Assembly: GCF_044901685.1 (NCBI RefSeq)
Contig: NZ_JBJDPS010000001.1
Span: 1,364,001-1,428,000, forward strand
Length of the DNA stretch: 64,000 nt
Source: Micromonospora_G sp044901685
Lineage (GTDB): Bacteria; Actinomycetota; Actinomycetes; Mycobacteriales; Micromonosporaceae
Direction of reading: 5' to 3'
Part shown: piece after piece, positions 19,356-29,219 of the stretch
How the letters are laid out: each line of letters begins with the position of its first letter
Numbering within the stretch: the stretch's first letter is position 1
The notes under the pieces: generated by a model
Database searches by the model: none
Told to the model about the DNA's origin: nothing
What the model saw: only the letters and a program-made list of their open reading frames with translations
Translations under genes and position numbers: made by a program

Positions 19356-20035
19356 CCCGGGTCCTGGTCGTCGACGACGAGCCGCAGATCCTGCGCGCCC
19401 TCCGGATCAACCTGCGGGCCCGGCGGTACGAGGTCGCGGTGGCCGCCGACGGGGCGGACGCGCTGCGGCTGGCCGCCAGCCAGCACCCGGATCTGGTCGT
19501 GCTCGACCTGGGGCTGCCGGACATGGACGGGGTGGACGTGATCCGTGGGCTGCGCGGCTGGACCAACATCCCGATCATCGTGCTCTCCGGCCGGGCCGGC
19601 AGCCAGGACAAGGTGCTCGCCCTCGACGCCGGGGCCGACGACTACGTGACCAAGCCGTTCGGGGTGGACGAACTGCTCGCCCGGGTGCGGGCGGTGACGC
19701 GCCGTACCGCCGGGGCGGGGGAGACGGTCTCCAGCGCCGTCGTCGGCCGGTACGTGGTCGACCTGGCCGCCCGTACGGTCCGTTCCGACGACGGGCGGGA
19801 GGTGCGGCTCACCCCGACCGAGTGGCACCTGCTGGAGATCCTGGTCCGCAACCCGGGCCGGCTGGTCAGCCAACGCCAGTTGCTGCACGACGTCTGGGGG
19901 CCGCAGTACCAGTCGGAGACCAACTACCTGCGCCAGTACATGGCCCAGTTGCGGCGCAAGCTGGAGGACGACCCGGCCCGGCCCCGGCACCTGCTGACCG
20001 AACCGGGCATGGGCTACCGGTTCCAGCCGGAATGA
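19352..20035 (+). CDS. kdpE: KdpE, response regulator (OmpR family)
   Basis: A 227-residue regulator. The receiver domain has D8/D9, phospho-acceptor D52 in VLDLGLPDMDG and K101; the C-terminal winged helix (about 130-225) contains LTPTEWHLLEILVRNPGRLVS and ETNYLRQYMAQLRRKLE. It activates the kdp operon when phosphorylated by KdpD. GTG start is coupled to the 18-codon ORF upstream. Confidence 0.96.
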   Translation: MTRVLVVDDEPQILRALRINLRARRYEVAVAADGADALRLAASQHPDLVVLDLGLPDMDGVDVIRGLRGWTNIPIIVLSGRAGSQDKVLALDAGADDYVTKPFGVDELLARVRAVTRRTAGAGETVSSAVVGRYVVDLAARTVRSDDGREVRLTPTEWHLLEILVRNPGRLVSQRQLLHDVWGPQYQSETNYLRQYMAQLRRKLEDDPARPRHLLTEPGMGYRFQPE

Positions 20036-20089
20036 CCTCCGGCGGTCCGTATATCGCCCGCCCACGGCCGGCGAGACGTAGGTGCGGTC

Positions 20090-20695
20090 TCAGCGCACCC
20101 GGGCCGCGCCGCCCGCGTCGACCCGGGCGGTGATGTCCAGGTGGCGCGGGCGCAGGCCGGAGGTGGTGGCGAACCGGTCCACCGCCGCGTGCACGTACTC
20201 TCGTAGCGCGCCGAGCGGGGCCTGCGGGGCGACGTAGAGCTTGATCCTGACCTCCGGGCTGGGCGGGTCACCGGTCAGCCACACCGAGGCCCGGCGGATC
20301 CGCGGGTCACGGGTGAGGTCGCGTTCCAACCCGTCCGCCAGGGACGAACCCTGCACGACGGTGATCCCCGGCCCGGTGCCCTCGTGCTCGGCCCGGTGGT
20401 CCCCGGCGACCGCCCGTACGTCGTACTCGTCCATCTCCGGCCTGCCGGCCGGGCGTAGCTGCCGGCGCAGCAGCGACCAGCCGGCCCAGGCCAGCAGGAG
20501 GCCCAGGGCGATGGTGACGATCGGTCCCCACGGGGAGATGTCCCGGTAGAGGCCCCGGAACGCGGTCCAGATCAGCGGCGCCCGTTTGTCGATTCCCGGC
20601 AGGTGCCCGAGGTTCGCCACCGCCGAGGCCGCCCCGAGGGCGGTCAGCAGCAGGCCGATCACGGTCCAGAGGACCCGGTTGCCGGCGTGGCTCAT
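20090..20695 (-). CDS. amaP: AmaP-type alkaline shock membrane anchor protein
   Basis: A 201-residue protein with two N-terminal membrane helices (about 8-30 and 55-75) and a C-terminal Asp23-like cytoplasmic part (about 105-200). This is the AmaP layout, which tethers Asp23 at the membrane. It is the last gene of a five-gene operon and its ATG overlaps the preceding TGA. Confidence 0.75.
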   Translation of the reverse strand: MSHAGNRVLWTVIGLLLTALGAASAVANLGHLPGIDKRAPLIWTAFRGLYRDISPWGPIVTIALGLLLAWAGWSLLRRQLRPAGRPEMDEYDVRAVAGDHRAEHEGTGPGITVVQGSSLADGLERDLTRDPRIRRASVWLTGDPPSPEVRIKLYVAPQAPLGALREYVHAAVDRFATTSGLRPRHLDITARVDAGGAARVR

Positions 20696-21216
20696 GTGGC
20701 CCTCCCCGAGCGGGCGAGTCGGATGTCGAGCCGGTCGACCCGAGGGGCGGCGAGCCGGTCGAGTTCCTGCCGGACCGCGTTCTCGACCTGCGGGCGGGCC
20801 GACGGGTCGCCGTTGGCCCGGATCCGCGACGACCAGGAGTTGCCGCGCCGACGTACCCGGGCCCGCGCGTCCCGTACGCCGGGAACCCGGTCGGCCGCGC
20901 TGGCCAGTCGCTTCTCGACCGAGCGGCGGTGCAGGTGCCAACCGTCGGCGAGCGGCACCGCGAGCCGTTGCGGGGTCCACGGGCGCAGTTGGGTGAGCAG
21001 GATCAGCAGGCCGACCACGCCGACCGCGATCGCGACCGCGAAGACCACCGGGTCGTCGACGGTGGTGCCGGTCAGCGCGTCGAACCAGGCCGCCCGGTCG
21101 ATCAGCAGCGACGGCAGGTCCAGCGCGACCGCCGCCGCCTCGGCGGCCAGCAGCAGCCCGCCGCCGATCAGGATGATGGCCAGCAGCAGTGACGCCAGCC
21201 GGTTGACCACCCGCAT
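20692..21216 (-). CDS. DUF6286-type membrane protein of the Asp23 operon
   Basis: A 174-residue protein with two membrane helices (about 8-30 and 58-78) and a C-terminal domain rich in Arg (SVEKRLASAADRVPGVRDARARVRRRG). Its position between Asp23-like genes and amaP, with a 4-bp overlap downstream and a 4-nt gap upstream, shows it belongs to the envelope operon. The family number is recalled, not searched. Confidence 0.65.
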   Translation of the reverse strand: MRVVNRLASLLLAIILIGGGLLLAAEAAAVALDLPSLLIDRAAWFDALTGTTVDDPVVFAVAIAVGVVGLLILLTQLRPWTPQRLAVPLADGWHLHRRSVEKRLASAADRVPGVRDARARVRRRGNSWSSRIRANGDPSARPQVENAVRQELDRLAAPRVDRLDIRLARSGRAT

Positions 21217-21220
21217 CAGC

Positions 21221-21700
21221 TCACCTCCCGGATGGCGCGGTCAGCGCCGCCAGGTCGACGTCGTCGACCACGACCTCCACCGGGCGCCCGGCCCCGGCTC
21301 GCTCCAGTACGTCCCGTACGGCCGTGTGGATCCGTTCCGCCAACGGCATCATCGGCACGGCGTCGACCCGTACGTGCACCTCGACCAGATCGTCACCGAG
21401 CCGGACCCCGGGGATCTTGCCGCCCGCGTACAGGGTGGCGATCTCCACCGGGCCACCGGTCGCCAGCCCCGCCACCCCGTCGACGGCGAGTACGGCGTCG
21501 CGGATGGCCGTGGCCAGGGCGACCCGGTCGGTTCCCGGACCGGCGGCGGTCGCCGGGTGCCGCGCGGTCCGCGCCTGCCCCTCGCCTCGTGGCTGCCCCT
21601 TGCCCCGTGCCTGCTGCTCGGCCGGCGCCTGCTGCTGCTCGGCCGGCGGCTGCTGCTCGCTCGGTGGCTGCTGCGCGGTCCGCGCCTTCTGGGCGGTCAT
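21221..21700 (-). CDS. Asp23/Gls24 family protein with Gln/Pro-rich N-terminus
   Basis: A 159-residue protein. Residues 1-55 are low-complexity Gln/Pro/Arg-rich; the rest has the Asp23 pattern VALATAIRDAVLAVDGVAGL and VEVHVRVDAVPMMPLAERI. Asp23 proteins take part in envelope stress. ATG overlaps the stop of the upstream Asp23 gene (ATGA). Confidence 0.7.
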   Translation of the reverse strand: MTAQKARTAQQPPSEQQPPAEQQQAPAEQQARGKGQPRGEGQARTARHPATAAGPGTDRVALATAIRDAVLAVDGVAGLATGGPVEIATLYAGGKIPGVRLGDDLVEVHVRVDAVPMMPLAERIHTAVRDVLERAGAGRPVEVVVDDVDLAALTAPSGR

Positions 21701-22200
21701 TGCGCCCGCGAGCCCGAGCCGTTGCCGCCGGCCCCGCCGCCGCTGGAGTCACCGTCGACGAAGACGTCGTCGACGTTGATGTTCACCTCGATCACGTTGA
21801 GTCCGGTCATCGCCTGGACCCGGTCGATCACGTTGCGTCGTACCGCGTCGGAGACGTCGACGATGCTCTGGCCGTACCAGGTGACGATGTCCAGGTCGAC
21901 CGCGGCCTCCCGCTCGCCGACCTCCACCGACACGCCCTGGGTCGACGCCTCGGAGCCACCCGGGACGAGATTGCGTAGCTGGCCGACCCGCCGGGCCATG
22001 CCCGAGCCCATCGAGTGCACCCCGGGAATCTCCCGGGCGGCGAACCCGGAGATCTTCGCGACCACACCCTCGGCGATCCGGGTCTTGCCCGAGTCGGTCG
22101 TCAGCTGGGCCCGCGCCGGTTGCCCGCCGCCGGACTGCAGCAACTGGGCCGGGGACTTGATCTTGTCTCGGCCGTCGGTCCGGGTGTCGGTGTCAGCCAT
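21697..22200 (-). CDS. Asp23/Gls24 family envelope stress protein
   Basis: A 167-residue protein with the full Asp23 core: KTRIAEGVVAKISGFAAREIPGV, then VSVEVGEREAAVDLDIVTWYGQSI and VRRNVIDRVQAMTGLNVIEVNINVDDV. It ends in a Gly/Ser tail. It is the canonical member of the operon; membrane localisation would come through the AmaP-like partner. Confidence 0.88.
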   Translation of the reverse strand: MADTDTRTDGRDKIKSPAQLLQSGGGQPARAQLTTDSGKTRIAEGVVAKISGFAAREIPGVHSMGSGMARRVGQLRNLVPGGSEASTQGVSVEVGEREAAVDLDIVTWYGQSIVDVSDAVRRNVIDRVQAMTGLNVIEVNINVDDVFVDGDSSGGGAGGNGSGSRAQ

Positions 22201-22315
22201 ACCTGCCGCCTCCTGAACTCGTTCCTGGTCCGCTGCTGCCACCCGCGTGGTACGGCGGTGGCGCGGATGATCGAACCCGCCGGGCGTTGTCCGTGCTCCT
22301 ACCGCCGGTCAAGGG

Positions 22316-22516
22316 TCACGAGGTGGGCGATCGACGGCGGTTCGCGTTGGCCCGATCGGTCAGACCGGCGATCGAGAGGTCACCGTCGAGCACCCGTACC
22401 GCGATCCAGCCCACCAGCCCGGCGAGGACCGCGCCCGCCGCCGCGCCGAAACCGGCGACGGCCCACACCGCCGCGATGAGAAAGCCGATCACGAAACCGA
22501 ACTGCTGGCGGGACAT
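22316..22516 (-). CDS. small membrane protein heading the Asp23 operon
   Basis: A 66-residue protein with one or two membrane helices (MSRQQFGFVIGFLIAAVWAVAGF, then GAVLAGLVGWIAV). Small membrane proteins of the DUF2273 type are usual in Asp23 operons. ATG 22516 is preceded by GGGGAGG. It lies 115 nt upstream of the first Asp23 gene. Confidence 0.65.
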   Translation of the reverse strand: MSRQQFGFVIGFLIAAVWAVAGFGAAAGAVLAGLVGWIAVRVLDGDLSIAGLTDRANANRRRSPTS

Positions 22517-22640
22517 GGTTACCTCCCCGATGACGACGGACGCGCGATTCGCCCGTTGCATACACCCCAGGCGCGGATACGAACCCGGTCGCCCGTCACA
22601 ATTACGTGAGCCAGGTCACATCGCGGGGCGGGTTTAACGG

Positions 22641-24008
22641 TCATCGCCCCGCCCCGGCCGCATGCCGCCGGGCCTCCCTGCGCCCGGCGAGGATGTCGAC
22701 CACGGCGGCGGCGAGCGCGATCAGGACGAAGCCGAGCGTGATGAGCAGCGCGTCCCGGAACGCCCTCGACCACCCGCCGTGGGTGGCGGCGAGCGCGGAG
22801 AAGAAGACCGTACCGACACCGGCGATTCCGGCCGCCGAACCGATCCGCTGTCCGGTCTGCAACATGCCCGCCGCCGACCCGCCCCGCTCGACCGGCACCT
22901 CGGCGAGGGTCAGTGTCTGGTTCGGTGTGATCACCAGGCCGCTGCCGACACCGGCGAGGAGGATCGGGATCGCGGTCGCGTACGGGGCGCCCCGACCGGG
23001 CACGAAGTGCAGGGCGACCATGATGCCGACCACCCCGATCGCGACCAGGACCAGCCCGATCGCGACCAGCGGCCGACCGTACCGGTTGACCAGCCGGCCG
23101 CCGAGGATCGCCGAGAGCGCGGAGCCGAGGGCGAACGGGGTCACCGAGATGCCGGCGGCGAGCGCGCTGTAGCGCAGCCCGTTCTGCAGGAACAGGGTGA
23201 AGACGAAGAACAGCGCGGTGAAGCCGGCGAAGAAGAGCAGCGCGAGCAGGCAGCCGAGGGTGTACGACCGGTGCCGGAACAGGGCGAGGTCGAACAGCGG
23301 CTCGCCGCGTCGCCGGTAGCGCCGTTCCCAGTGCACGAACCCGGCCAGCACCAGCCCGGCCGCCGGCACCAGCAGCCACTTCAGCCAGCCCTGCCACTGC
23401 CGCTCTTCGATCAGCGGCAGCAGCAACAGGGTGACCCCGATCCCGAGCAGCAGCACCGCGACCGGGTCGAGGCTCTGGCGTGGGCCGGGTCGGTGCGCGG
23501 GCAGCACCCGCCAGCCGAAGACGATCGCCGCGATCCCCACCGGTACGTTGACGAAGAAGACCAGCCGCCAGCCCTCGTGCGTACCGATCAGCGCGATCAG
23601 CAGCCCACCCAGCAGTGGCCCGACCGCGGTCGAGATGCCGATGACCGAACCGAGCAGCCCGAACGGGCGCCCCCGCTCCGGCCCCTGGAACATCTGCTCG
23701 ATCATGCCGACGACCTGCGGGTTGACGATCCCGGCGGCGGCCCCCTGGATCAGCCGGGCGATGATCAGCCACTCCGGTGAGGTGGCCAGCCCGGCGGCGG
23801 CGCTGGCGAGGGTGAACAGCGCGAGTCCGGCGATGAAGACGTTGCGCCGGCCCCGGATGTCGCCGAACCGGCCGGCGGCCACGAGCACCAGGCCGAAGGT
23901 CAACGCGTAGCCGGAGAGCACCCACTGCAACTCGCTCGGTGACGCCTTCAGTGCCCGTTGGATCGAGGGCACCGCGACGTTCACGATGCTCACGTCGAGC
24001 AGGGTCAT
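22641..24008 (-). CDS. MFS transporter, DHA2 (EmrB/QacA) family
   Basis: A 455-residue exporter with 12-14 hydrophobic segments and the DHA2 signatures LDVSIVNVAVPSIQ (helix 1) and GPLLGGLL. It resembles drug:H+ antiporters. The first ATG falls inside the first helix: the open frame continues upstream as RQRNLALAVGLIAAF, typical helix 1, but no ATG, GTG or TTG is found there before a stop. The start is therefore uncertain (see findings). A small winged-helix gene lies just upstream on the same strand. Confidence 0.85.
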   Translation of the reverse strand: MTLLDVSIVNVAVPSIQRALKASPSELQWVLSGYALTFGLVLVAAGRFGDIRGRRNVFIAGLALFTLASAAAGLATSPEWLIIARLIQGAAAGIVNPQVVGMIEQMFQGPERGRPFGLLGSVIGISTAVGPLLGGLLIALIGTHEGWRLVFFVNVPVGIAAIVFGWRVLPAHRPGPRQSLDPVAVLLLGIGVTLLLLPLIEERQWQGWLKWLLVPAAGLVLAGFVHWERRYRRRGEPLFDLALFRHRSYTLGCLLALLFFAGFTALFFVFTLFLQNGLRYSALAAGISVTPFALGSALSAILGGRLVNRYGRPLVAIGLVLVAIGVVGIMVALHFVPGRGAPYATAIPILLAGVGSGLVITPNQTLTLAEVPVERGGSAAGMLQTGQRIGSAAGIAGVGTVFFSALAATHGGWSRAFRDALLITLGFVLIALAAAVVDILAGRREARRHAAGAGR

Positions 24009-24072
24009 GAAGGCCGCGATGAGACCTACCGCGAGTGCCAGGTTGCGCTGGCGGTCCCCGGTACGCCCGCCG

Positions 24073-24309
24073 CTACGCGGCCTGATGCGCGCACCACCGG
24101 GGACCGAAGTCCAGACCGGCCAGCGGGGAGTCCTCCCGGTGCAGCAGGTTCTTCACCGACAGGTCGTGCAACGGTGCGGTCAGCTGCTCCTCGGGCAGCC
24201 CCGACTCGTCGGCGATCGCGGACGGGTTCGGCACCTGCCCCTTCGCCTCGAGCGCGGTCACCGCGGCGTACACGCGTTCCTCAAGGTCCGATAGCTGCAC
24301 TTGGCGCAT
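24073..24309 (-). CDS. small winged-helix-like protein
   Basis: A 78-residue protein (MRQVQLSDLEERVYAAVTALE, then PSAIADESGLPEEQLTAPLHDLSVKNLLHRE) with the pattern of a compact winged helix. AGGAG RBS precedes ATG. Its stop overlaps the unstarted 5' extension of the MFS frame, so the two are probably co-transcribed and the protein may regulate the exporter. No family name is certain. Confidence 0.6.
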   Translation of the reverse strand: MRQVQLSDLEERVYAAVTALEAKGQVPNPSAIADESGLPEEQLTAPLHDLSVKNLLHREDSPLAGLDFGPRWCAHQAA

Positions 24310-24490
24310 GGAAAGCTCCTCCGCTCGACCACACTGTCGGGCACCTCACGACCGGGCGGATACCCCGCTCCCTGCCGATGATTCCCGACCGGCGGGGCGT
24401 ACATGAGAGGTTTGCCGTCCTTGCCTGACGCGCGAGATCCCGGGCTCGCTCCCAGGCGCCGCGACGCCCGCGCGACCCGACAACGACGGA

Positions 24491-24520
24491 CCGGAGCCCC
24501 GGCGTTCGCCGGGGCTCCGG
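24491..24520. terminator. perfect 14-bp terminator hairpin
   Basis: CCGGAGCCCCGGCG (24491-24504) pairs perfectly with 24507-24520. It lies just after the subtilase stop codon and closes that gene on the minus strand. Confidence 0.85.
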
Positions 24521-24547
24521 TGCTGGAGGTACGCGGGACCGCCGGTG

Positions 24548-26422
<1,875 letters not shown>

Positions 26423-26874
26423 CCCTCGTGCTCCCCTTCGGATGTTCGACCGGTGGGTTCGTGGTCCGCCGATCGATGGTTCCCGGTAACTGATTGGAGG
26501 AAATGCTATGGGCAACACATTGAAATGTGGAGATATTTGATTTGCCCGTCCGCTCACGTATTCTGTGCTGTTCCGGTGTGGACGATCACTAACCGGCTCG
26601 AAAGCATCCCGAGGCCAGGGCGGCTCCCGATGTCGACGGGACGAACCTGAGTGGACTCCGGAAATTGTTCATGTTCCTAGGTCGGTAAATGCATTCAGCG
26701 GCACAACGGACGCAGGACCTGAAACGTACACCGGTCGAAACAAAGTCCACCGGCAATCACGCCGTAACAAATTCGTGCGTCAGATACCCGACGGCGGGCC
26801 GGGGTGGCGGCGGCCCCGAACGTCACGGTCAGCACGAGCGTCTTCAACGCGCCGTGTTCCTCTAGGCTGCTCCC
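26423..26874. other. AT-richer intergenic region between divergent genes
   Basis: About 450 bp without a convincing gene. Parts (about 26490-26570 and 26660-26790) are much poorer in GC than the rest of the window. It should hold the subtilase promoter on the minus strand; on the plus strand a TAGGCT -10 at 26863-26868 serves the next gene. Confidence 0.6.
26863..26868 (+). promoter_or_regulatory. -10 box of leaderless GGR-like gene
   Basis: TAGGCT lies exactly 6 nt before the GTG at 26875, so transcription and translation should start at the same base. Confidence 0.6.
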
Positions 26875-27990
26875 GTGACCGCATGTGACGTCGCCGTCGT
26901 CGGCGCCGGGCCGGCCGGGCTCTCCGCCGCCTACGCCGCCGCCCGGGCCGGAGCCCGTACCCTCGTGCTGGAACGGGCCGAACATCCCCGCTACAAGACC
27001 TGCGGCGGCGGCCTGATCGGCACCTCGCTGACCGCCCTCGGCGGCCGGATCGAGGTGCCCGCCGACGACCGGGTCCGGACCGTCACCTTCACCCACGACG
27101 GTCGGCGCGAGTTCAGCCGCGACCACGACTCACCACTGGTGCTGATGGTGCGCCGCCCCGAGTTCGACCACCGGCTGCGCCAGTCCGCCGTCGACGCGGG
27201 CGCCGAGATCCGCGAGCGGGTCACCGTACGCGCCATCGAGCAGGACCCGGACCGGGTACGCCTCCGACTCGCCGACGGGACCGAGGTGAGCGCCGGTGTT
27301 GTCGTCGGCGCCGACGGCTCGTCCGGCATCACCGCCCGCCACGTCGGCGTCGAGTACGACCAGGTCGACCTCGGACTGGAACTCGAACTCCCGATCCCGT
27401 CCACCCTGCGCGAGCACTGGCAGGGCCGGCTACTGCTCGACTGGGGCCCGATCCCCGGCTCGTACGCCTGGGTCTTCCCGAAGGGCGACGTGCTGACCGT
27501 GGGGGTCATCGCCGAGCGTGGCCAGCCCGAGGCCACCCGGCGTTACCTGCGCGACTTCGTCGACCGGCTCGGCCTCGCCGGAATCGAACCGATCCACGAC
27601 TCGGGCCACCTGACCCGCTGCCGCACCGACCGGTCGCCACTGCGCCGCGACCGGGTGCTGGTCGCCGGTGACGCGGGCGGGCTGCTGGAGCCGTGGACCC
27701 GGGAGGGGATCAGCTTCGCGCTGCGCTCCGGCGCGCTCGCCGGCACCGCCGCCGCCAGCGGAGACCTCGACGGTTACGTCCGGGCCGTTCACGAACAACT
27801 CGGCCCGCCGATGGCCGCCGGACGGCGACTGCTCGGCGCGTTCACCCGGCACCCCGGCTTCTTCCACGCGATGGTCGCCACCCCGCCCGGGTGGCGGTTG
27901 TTCGCCCGCTTCTGCCAGGGCGAGTCGTCCTTCCAACGCACCCTGACCCGCAGACCGGTCCGCGCGGCGCTCGCCCTGCTCGGGTCCTGA
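26875..27990 (+). CDS. geranylgeranyl reductase family FAD oxidoreductase
   Basis: A 371-residue flavoprotein. The FAD dinucleotide motif VVGAGPAGLSAAYAAARAG is at residues about 7-25, a second flavin motif VVGADGSSGITAR at about 140, and VLVAGDAGGLLEPWTREGI at about 262. This is the geranylgeranyl reductase/digeranylgeranylglycerophospholipid reductase pattern, reducing isoprenoid chains such as menaquinone side chains. Start GTG, leaderless. A PE-type reductive role in menaquinone is inference. Confidence 0.87.
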   Translation: MTACDVAVVGAGPAGLSAAYAAARAGARTLVLERAEHPRYKTCGGGLIGTSLTALGGRIEVPADDRVRTVTFTHDGRREFSRDHDSPLVLMVRRPEFDHRLRQSAVDAGAEIRERVTVRAIEQDPDRVRLRLADGTEVSAGVVVGADGSSGITARHVGVEYDQVDLGLELELPIPSTLREHWQGRLLLDWGPIPGSYAWVFPKGDVLTVGVIAERGQPEATRRYLRDFVDRLGLAGIEPIHDSGHLTRCRTDRSPLRRDRVLVAGDAGGLLEPWTREGISFALRSGALAGTAAASGDLDGYVRAVHEQLGPPMAAGRRLLGAFTRHPGFFHAMVATPPGWRLFARFCQGESSFQRTLTRRPVRAALALLGS

Positions 27991-28115
27991 CCGGCGTCGC
28001 GTCCGGGCCGCTCGCGTCGTCGATCCGACCGGATTCACACCCGCTCGTGCCAGCGCGAACGCTGGTCGTCCCGCACCGGCATGGTGGAGGATTGGCGGTG
28101 GAGAGGGAGGCCGCC

Positions 28116-28313
28116 GTGGCGACAGAGGAAGACCCGGGCAAGCGGTTCACCGACGAGGAGCTGGCGTTCCTGCGGCACGCCCGGTTCGGCCAGTTGCCCG
28201 AGCGGGTGCGGCCGGAGGACCACGTACAACTCGTCGAGACCGACCACCGCCCGGACCGCCCGGAGTCGACCGGCGGCGAGGACGAGTGGATGCTCCGCTC
28301 GTCCGCCGGCTGA
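28116..28313 (+). CDS. small acidic hypothetical protein
   Basis: A 65-residue, highly charged protein (MATEEDPGKRFTDEELAFLRHARFG ... EDEWMLRSSAG) without a membrane segment. GTG 28116 has GGGAGG 6 nt upstream; GTG 28098 is an alternative. Function unknown; no neighbour suggests one. Confidence 0.55.
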   Translation: MATEEDPGKRFTDEELAFLRHARFGQLPERVRPEDHVQLVETDHRPDRPESTGGEDEWMLRSSAG

Positions 28314-28337
28314 CCACGCCTGCACCGGGCCCCCGGG

Positions 28338-29114
28338 TCAGTCGCCGGACAGGAAACCGCCGAGCACCGCACGCCACCGGTCCGGGCTGTCCAGGTGTAC
28401 GTCGTGCCCGGCACCCGGCACCTCCACCGCGCTGACCATCGGGTGCCGCCGCATCCGCGCGTACTCCGCCACGTCCATGAAGCCCCGCTCCGCCCGGACC
28501 ACCAGCGTCCGGCAACTCACCCGGTCGAACTCGTCCCACCGGGGACCGATCGCGGCGGCGATCGTGGCGACCATGACGTCCCGGTCGAAGGCCGGATACC
28601 AACCGTCGGCCCGTCGGCGCAGCCCGCCGGCCCAGGCCGGGCCGACCAGCCCACCGCCGAGATGATCGGCGGCGACCGCCAGGTCCGGAAACGGCACCGG
28701 CCAACCGGCCAGCCACTGCTCGATGCGACCCGGTGTGCCGTCGTCCGGCCCGTCCGGTCCGGCCTCGACCAACACCAACCGGGTCACCAGGTCAGGGTGG
28801 CGGGCGGCGGTCAGCAACGCGGTGTGGCCGCCGAGCGACTGGCCGATCACGACCGCCGGCCCGATCTCCGTCAGGGCCGCCACCGCGTCCGACACGTGCG
28901 CGGCCCGGGAGACGTCGCCGGGGCGACGCTCGCTCTCCCCGTGCCCGCGCGGGTCGAGGGCGTGGACGTGGTGCGTCCCGGTCAGCCAGGCGGCGGTCGC
29001 CGACCACTCACCGGCGTGACCACACAGGCCGGGCAGGAGCAGGACCGCCGGACCGGTGCCGCCGAAGTCGTGCAGCGCCAGCCGCGTGCCGTCCGCACCC
29101 CGAAGACCAACCAC
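28338..29114 (-). CDS. alpha/beta hydrolase
   Basis: A 258-residue alpha/beta-hydrolase fold protein. Oxyanion region LLLPGLCGHAGEW, nucleophile S93 in GQSLGGH, and catalytic His in PGAGHDVHLD near the end. GTG 29114 is chosen since the fold starts just after it and a TAGGGT -10 lies 8 nt upstream. The substrate is not evident; lactone or ester hydrolysis is likely. Confidence 0.87.
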   Translation of the reverse strand: MVGLRGADGTRLALHDFGGTGPAVLLLPGLCGHAGEWSATAAWLTGTHHVHALDPRGHGESERRPGDVSRAAHVSDAVAALTEIGPAVVIGQSLGGHTALLTAARHPDLVTRLVLVEAGPDGPDDGTPGRIEQWLAGWPVPFPDLAVAADHLGGGLVGPAWAGGLRRRADGWYPAFDRDVMVATIAAAIGPRWDEFDRVSCRTLVVRAERGFMDVAEYARMRRHPMVSAVEVPGAGHDVHLDSPDRWRAVLGGFLSGD

Positions 29115-29150
29115 GGGTACGCACCCTAGCGCCGGCCGGCTCGACCGTCG

Positions 29151-29186
29151 ATGGTGTCTCCCGTCCGCCCGGACCGGAGACACCAT
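29151..29186 (-). terminator. terminator of the 5'-nucleotidase gene
   Basis: An 11-bp stem (29151-29161 with 29176-29186) encloses a second 5-bp stem. It lies between the nucleotidase stop and the hydrolase start on the same strand. Confidence 0.75.
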
Positions 29187-29219
29187 CAACCGGCGGTACG
29201 CCGGAACACCCGAGCCCGG

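Noticed and set aside
22517..22640. SigB/SigF-type promoter (GGGTAT class) for the Asp23 operon
   Set aside because: GGGTGTAT is close to the -10 but the upstream box and spacing do not fit.
26423..26874. Possible gene or mobile remnant in the AT-richer gap
   Set aside because: No frame with coding character, terminal repeats or target duplication was found; low GC alone may reflect promoters.
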